Shown here in pieces: positions 57,796 to 64,000 of a stretch of 64,000 nt of DNA. The notes under the pieces were generated by a model, which made no database searches, was not told the DNA's origin, and worked only from the letters and a program-made list of their open reading frames with translations. Position 1 is the stretch's first letter. Every line of letters starts with the position of its first letter. Source of the DNA: Petrosia ficiformis (taxonomy: Eukaryota; Porifera; Demospongiae; Haplosclerida; Petrosiidae). The position numbers and the translations under genes are program-made. Location: assembly GCA_947044365.1 (NCBI GenBank), contig OX345647.1, forward strand, positions 4,716,001 to 4,780,000, written 5' to 3'.

Positions 57796-60700
57796 ATGGC
57801 TGAGCCTGTGTCTTTTGAGGCTCAACTGGAATGCTTCCAGCCTAATGATCAACAGTTAAAGTCCATTAGAAAAGACGGATCACTTTCTGGTGTCGATCTC
57901 GAAGGAGCTGCGAACATATTAGATGTATATCATCGCTTAGAGAACACACTACCTCAAGAGGCACCTACTATTATTATTACGATGCTGAGGCATGCAGGAT
58001 TCTCAGAAGCTCAATTGGAAAGTTTAGAAGAGTATGTTAGACGAGTTAAAAAAGACAAACCTCAAATCCCTCCATCATCAAACAATCAACACCAGTTGAC
58101 TCTGGGAATGTTGTTAGTTCGATTGAACCCAGCACTTAATGAGCGTCAACTTAAACGAGTAAAACTGGTTGTTGAAGTTTCAGGTGTTTCACGATCTGAG
58201 ATTGATACCTGCAAATACGTATCAGAGATGTATCGTCTAGTGGAGCATAAAATGCCTAAAAAATCTGTTTCGTGGCTAATTCTAATTCTTTCCAGAGTTG
58301 GAGTGCCAGAGACCCGGCTGGATTCTTTAAAACCTTACATTGAAGAAGCGTATCATGTTGAAGACGATATTATGGTCGACTTCATTCTTACGCTAACAGA
58401 CATACTAGAGAATTTCACTGACGAGTTTTATTGTAGTTTTAGAGATCTTGTAATACGTACACACCTCACAGAATTCCATCCCGATAATTTAGTATGTCGT
58501 ACTTACCTATTACATGTGTTACTGGAGAGAAAACTTGTCTTTCCTGACAAGTTAGGACATTTTTTCGCTTGGCTTGAGGCAATAGGATGTCTAAAACAAC
58601 ACAATTCACTTCGGGAGTTTTGTGTGCGTCACAGAATTGTTGAACCTCAATGGGAACACTTAGTAGAACCAATCAGTGAGTTATTAGTTATTAGAATCTA
58701 TAAATAACTATGACTCACATATGTAATATTAATATTATTCAAAACCTATTTCCTTATAGGGCCACAGAGTCTTCCAGAAAAAATCCTGAGTATTCCAAAA
58801 CTGATGCAATCTTGCTCTGAGTCAGCCGACTTGTCTCCAGGAAGCTATCCACAACTTACAAGTCATGATGGATATAAGCAAGGTTGAAAAATATTTCATC
58901 ATTCTAATATAATGATGTAGTAATCATGTGATTGACACTAATCATGTGATATTGCTTATCAGTACTCTTAATCACATGTTTGTCATGTATGGACCACTAA
59001 AGCTAAAAAATGTGTATATGAATCTATATGTACATTATGTGTATTCCATATGTACGTGTATATGTACACACATGTATAATACATGTATATGTACATGTGT
59101 AATATGTGTATATGTACATGTATAATACATGTATATATACATGTACAATACATATATTTTTCATTACAATTACATTTTTCATGTTGTAATTAAACCACAA
59201 ATTGTTCAATTTTCTAATTATGACTGACAATATGGTGATAATGACATTCATTAATTATTCACATGTGTTAAACATGTGTTAGACTTCATTGCATCATTCA
59301 AAATTAATGTAATATACAAAGTTTATGTACTAACATTATACATGCACTAAGTATGTACTAAGTATGTACTAAGTATGTACTAAGTATGTACTAAGTATAA
59401 CTAAGTATATACTAAGTATGTACTAAGTATGTACACATGTACTAAGTATGTACTAAGTATGTACACATGTACTAAGTATGTACACATGTACTAAGTATGT
59501 ACTAAGTATGTACACATGTACTAAGTATGTACTAAGTATGTACTAAGTATAACTAAGTATATACTAAGTATGTACTAAGTATGTACACATGTACTAAGTA
59601 TGTACTAAGTATGTAACTGTACTGAATACATTGTTTTAACTTCTAATGTAATGGAATGTGAATAGTTCCTCACATTTTGTTTTATAACTTTGAGATTCTT
59701 TCAACTGGAAGAACTACTACTTACAGTTTCCACATGTTGCTTTCTTGCTGTTGCTTATCAGTAGCTGATGTTGGCATTCTTAACAGCCGCACACACATAT
59801 TACTATCTTCTTTAACTGCCATACTCACTACTTGCACAGAATGTCCTACCTGGCGTCCTAGTGCACATGTGACAAAAGTATTATATGTTTTAATCTCAAT
59901 GAATAGTAATCTTGGGAATGGCCTGAAGATTCTCATTTTCCATTCAAGGTTTAATTTAGGGGGTTGGGGAATGTGGTGTTGGGGGAGAACCCCTTGGAAG
60001 TTAGTTTGTCAAAAGGTACAGCACAATACCCATCACCCCTTGTAGTCTTTGAAATTCAAGTTTGGCCTTCCCTTGACAAAATTTGTGATTGAAGGCCTGT
60101 CTTTCTCACTGTTGACTAGTGTTGAGGCTATACAGTAGGCATCCTACTAATATTCTGTTTTATGGGAGTGGTAATTAGTTCATTTCATTGGTTTTACAGG
60201 TGCTGGAAATCAGAAGAAGCCTCCAATTAGTCCATTAACCAATTCATGCTCAAACGAAAGTCCTCGTAAAGAAGGTACAAACCAATATTCAACTACTCAT
60301 GTTAATTTGGGAGTGGTAATTAATTTATGTCATTGGTTTTACAGGTGCTGGAAGTCAGAAGAAGCTTCAAAATAGTCCATTAACCCAGGCATTTTCTAAC
60401 CAAAGTCGTCATGAAGAAGGTACTTGTTAAAGGGTTTCGAAGGTTTCTGGGGGGGAAGCTTATTAGGAGGTGTGTTGTCACTTAGTTGTAAGGCCATGGT
60501 GAGGGGGAGGGTGCAGTAGGGTGATGTGCCCCCTCCTGCATGGGACATGGAAGCTGAAATTCAACACCTCAGAAAACAAATGCATGAATTTCTATATAAC
60601 ATTAATTTTTTCATGTCATTATAGCTACAAGTCATAAAACAATAAACAAAAAATATCATAATATTATTGAGATTATTTGTGGGGGGAGCAGAAGAGTTTG

Positions 60701-62133
60701 GGGAATCCTGGTTTCCATAGTGATCATAATTCAATTTTGTTATGGTGTGATGAATTAATGTACATTACTTGTATCTGACGAGATATAGTTTTTAATAGTA
60801 TCGTACTCTCTGATTCAGATACTACTGGTAAAGATACGACTAATATAACTGATCTTTCTGATATAATGGGAGAATATGAACTCCAACAAGCAAGTGAAAA
60901 TCAATCTGGACAAAGTATGTGTGTTAGTGAAGTAAATAATATGAATAGATGATATATAGTGGTAGGAAACGTTATGTGTGTGTTTGCAAGCATTGCTGTG
61001 GAGCCTCAAAGACATCTGGAATGATGCTAGTGAACATGTTATAATGAAACAGTGAAAGATATGTAGATTTGATTACAAGTTATACTTACACCTGAAGAAG
61101 ACCTTCAAGTTGAAATGTTCTGTTTTTCAGAATTATATTATCATGATATTAAAACTTACGTCATGAATCTGTCAACATGATAACAAATATCTACAAAGTA
61201 GATTCATTATTTCTACTATGGATACAATCGATTATATACTATAAGTATCTACAAAATTATTCCTGTCGTTTACTAGTTAGCCTGTGTGAATGTTGACACA
61301 CCTGAACCCAAAAGAATGATGCACATTTCTTAACTATATATATACAACACATACTGTATATAGTGAAATTTACAATGGAGTCATGTAACTATGATAGACT
61401 CAACCTTGTGAGATAGGGTTGGCCCTTTAGGTAATAAAAAAGCTTTTATGTGGTATTTGGTAATGAACTAATCTTACTATGTTAAATGCAGTATCTTCTC
61501 TTTACAGGTGATACTCTTGTTATTACCCATACTTCTATTCCTGTCAATAAATTAATGGCATTGCCTAATCCTGTTGAGGAAAGAGGTATGATATTATTAA
61601 TAGATCAGAACCAACCATTAATAATTGATTAAGAATGATAATCATTTTAATTGTGTCAGTAAATATAACATTGTTATAGCTTGAGAGTACCTTTGTGTCA
61701 ATAATAGAATAGATATATCTGAGACATGTACTGTACATGTACTTACTTAATGGTTACAATGTAGGTTTGCTAAAACAAGATTTATGTAGAAAAAGTGTAC
61801 CCCTGTGATTGTATTCATTGTGGATAAGATTTTTTTTTATATCTGAATATCTTTCAAAAGTTTTTTCCACTACTTTTAAGAGATCTTCAGATAGTAATTA
61901 CATTCTTGGATAGTACTACTCTCTGTAACTTGAGTGTGCATGTTTTGTATGCACTACATCCATTAATTAACTAAGCCTCCAGTAATGATGTAACTTCCTG
62001 AACTATGAACTGGATGGTCCCCAAAAATATATATACATGTATATAATTGTAATATATGTTAAACCCAATCTTGGGATGGCCATAAAAAACCATAGCTTCA
62101 TAATATAGATTAGTGTTAAATAAAACAACAGTA

Positions 62134-62164
<31 letters not shown>

Positions 62165-64000
62165 TGTAATAAGTTGAATTGAAGTTCATTCTAATCTAGG
62201 AAGAGACGGTACAGCACACACTTCCAGTGCCCATTACCAACCTGAAGAAGTTGAAAGAGATGGTGTGCCGAAATATAGTAATTCACATATTCCACTTCCG
62301 CGACCTGAATCTCCTCAAAATAAATCGAATATTCTATGTTCTGTTCAACTCAACTCAACTCCTCAACCCAACTCACTACTTAAATCGGATTCACCTCGTA
62401 AACAAGACCCACCTCCTCAACATGATTCACCTCCTCTACATATTAATGACACACCTCCTGATGATATTAATGACACACCTCCTGATGATTGGGAAACAAT
62501 GGAGATGCTTCACGCTGGTGATAAGAATAGATGTATGATTACACACATACACATAAGAATAATGTTGAGATGAAGTATTCCTGTTATTGTTTTATTATAA
62601 TGATTACCTACTGTGATATGCCTATGACTGTAGTCCTTATAGTTCCCTTTCTCCTTATTTTCACACACTGGTCGGCATCAGAACCATAATAATTAACTGT
62701 TATTAACCCTTGCAGTGAAGTATGGGTGGGGATTATAGAAGTTACTTTTCAGTTTGTGTGTGTGTGTGTGCTTCAAGGAAGTTAGGCATGTTGTGCACAT
62801 ATGCAAACTATGAATATTATTATATTTTTGCACCATTCAAGCAAGGGTTTTGCACTTTAGTGCCCTTCATTATTATTTAAAAAAATTCTTTTTATGTCTA
62901 TAATTTACTATAATTTAGTCTCTGAAGTAAAGTTCATCCAACTTTCAAGCATACTATGCATGCTAGACACATACATGACCTACATGTACTTGTAGATGTG
63001 GTCGTATATTTTGGAACATGTAGCTATATGCTAATAAAACTCTAAAAATTACCATCTTGTAGCTTATAAATAGCACAGCAGCATGCTGTGACGATAATAA
63101 TAAGTTGGAAATAGTGATATAAAAAAGATGTTTACTTGATTGGGGGCTTATTAAGATCCCAGTACAGAGATAACACTGGTACAAGACTCTTATTAGTATT
63201 CATGTCCACATTATTGATATGAAGGCTTATTTCTAATGGGACTATTATTACATTCTTAATTATACCATCAAAACAAATAATTATATCTCTATATTTTCTT
63301 TAGCTTACTCTATGGATCACATATTCTGCTGTTGCTGTAGTTCAATAATGATTCTTCTGATAGTAGTGTTATTTATAGGAGTGATCATTTTTGGCATATT
63401 CAAACGCAATGTGTTTGCCCCATCTTCAAGTACTGTTGCATATATAGGAGGTAATACAACTAATAAAATTGGCTGTTATGATCCTGCTTATATCAAACGT
63501 GTCACTATTGCCAAAGGCAGTAAAGAAGATGAATATGATACAGAGATTTATAAAACATTCCAAAATAATTTCAGATATCAGATTCAAACTTTGAAGAACA
63601 AAAGCGATGATACCGAGGAAGATTTTAATAATCGTAAGATTTCTATAAATTACTACTATGGTGATTATCCAGTTTATGTTGCTCATCATGGTAACCTGAC
63701 ATATGAAGTTCGTGGAGAAAGTCTATCCAAGTTGTCTTCTCATTGCCCTCTTGAATTTTATCTCTTTAACAATAAAGGAGATTATGACACATTCATTAAT
63801 GAAGAATTTGGGTTACCTGTTCATGCTACTAAAACATCTGGCTGTCTCCCTGTCAATAGTACTGCTAGAAACTTCACTATACAGTTTTCGTTAGACACAC
63901 CTGGATTCTACTTTGTAGGTGTAAGCATCATTGAACATGTTCACGTTAGCACCACAATCTCGGGATCCATTGTGGAGTTTAATACTTCGGAACTCTCTGA
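57796..64000 (+). CDS. Second triple-DED membrane receptor (3' part outside the window)
   Basis: Eight exons join in frame: 57796-58675, 58760-58882, 60200-60274, 60345-60419, 60819-60914, 61508-61585, 62200-62532 and 63304 onward (about 785 residues so far). All introns are phase 1. Exon 1 encodes three DED-like domains very close to those at 15.1 kb. Exons 3 and 4 are a duplicated pair (GAGNQKK / GAGSQKK). Exon 7 is Pro-rich with NDTPPDD repeats. Exon 8 has CCCC (possible palmitoylation) before TM1 (about residues 568-586), then an ectodomain with EFYLFNNKGDYDTFINEEFG and GFYFVGVSIIEHV. This ectodomain is longer than that of the 15-kb receptor and includes the part missing there. By analogy TM2 and ZU5-UPA-Death may follow outside the window; not seen. 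Exon 2 ends in an unusual donor (GTTGAA). Confidence 0.65.
58985..59160. repeat. TGTACATG/ATACATG repeat
   Basis: Short repeats of gtatatgtacatg and tataatacatg, matching those at 33.15-33.34 kb; part of the duplicated block that follows the linker exon in both loci. Confidence 0.75.
59330..59615. repeat. TACTAAGTATG minisatellite, array 4
   Basis: About 285 bp of the 11-bp unit with inserts of cacatg (gtacacatgtactaag). It lies in intron 2 of the second triple-DED receptor. Confidence 0.9.
59616..60199. other. Intron 2 remainder of the second triple-DED receptor
   Basis: No exon is supported. Around 59700-60045 the plus strand stays open for about 120 codons without recognisable similarity. 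The G-rich stretch near 59950-60000 and another near 60440-60540 may be transposon debris. Confidence 0.35.

Noticed and set aside
62227..62538. Leu/Ile/His-rich 103-codon frame
   Set aside because: It is an out-of-frame reading of the Pro-rich exon 62200-62532, whose correct frame shows NDTPPDD repeats and fits the splice phases.

Overview
The window looks like nuclear DNA of an invertebrate animal, most likely a marine demosponge such as Amphimedon. This is inference. The DNA is AT-rich and the genes are split into many small exons with GT..AG introns, nearly all in phase 1. The genes are built from animal cell-death and signalling domains: Death, Death-effector-like (DED-like), ZU5, UPA, Roc-COR and Ig-like. 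Between them lie transposons, MITE-like elements and satellite arrays.

Layout. (1) 1-5.7 kb: the last exon of a Death-domain gene, then a complete 9-exon gene for a receptor with signal peptide, two Ig-like domains, a Ser/Thr stalk, one membrane span and a C-terminal Death domain. (2) 7.1-9.9 kb, minus strand: a 6-exon gene for a protein that crosses the membrane twice, with a large glycosylated loop outside. (3) 10.5-14.7 kb: an apparently intact DNA transposon with 11-bp inverted repeats and a 7-bp target duplication. It sits between gene 2 and its divergent partner. (4) 15.1-28.6 kb: sixteen exons that join in one frame to about 2,053 residues: three DED-like domains, a membrane span, an ectodomain, a second span, ZU5, UPA, two Death domains, Roc, COR and a third Death domain. 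(5) 30.3-41.2 kb: a decayed partial copy of gene 4 (DED and Roc-COR-Death parts), with a frameshifted DED exon, a Roc domain that has lost its P-loop, and large satellite arrays. (6) 43.4-48.1 kb: DED-like exons joined by compatible splice sites to a domain with a trypsin-like GDSG motif. (7) 48-57 kb: a decayed THAP-type element, MITEs, a 62-bp satellite, and short minus-strand leader-like exons. (8) 57.0-57.7 kb, minus strand: a broken copy of gene 2. (9) 57.8 kb to the end, plus strand: a second triple-DED receptor whose ectodomain runs off the window.

Working idea. A cassette consisting of a two-span membrane protein (minus strand) and a DED receptor (plus strand), fired from one short shared promoter, has been copied four times. 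The partner and the receptors appear to have related ectodomains, so they could assemble in the membrane. Inside the cell the receptor carries DEDs at one end and ZU5-UPA-Death-Roc-COR-Death at the other. This combines the cytoplasmic module of UNC5-type dependence receptors with the C-terminal module of DAPK-type proteins. One cassette copy has replaced the receptor part with a protease-like domain. All gene models were spliced by eye; transcripts have not been examined.
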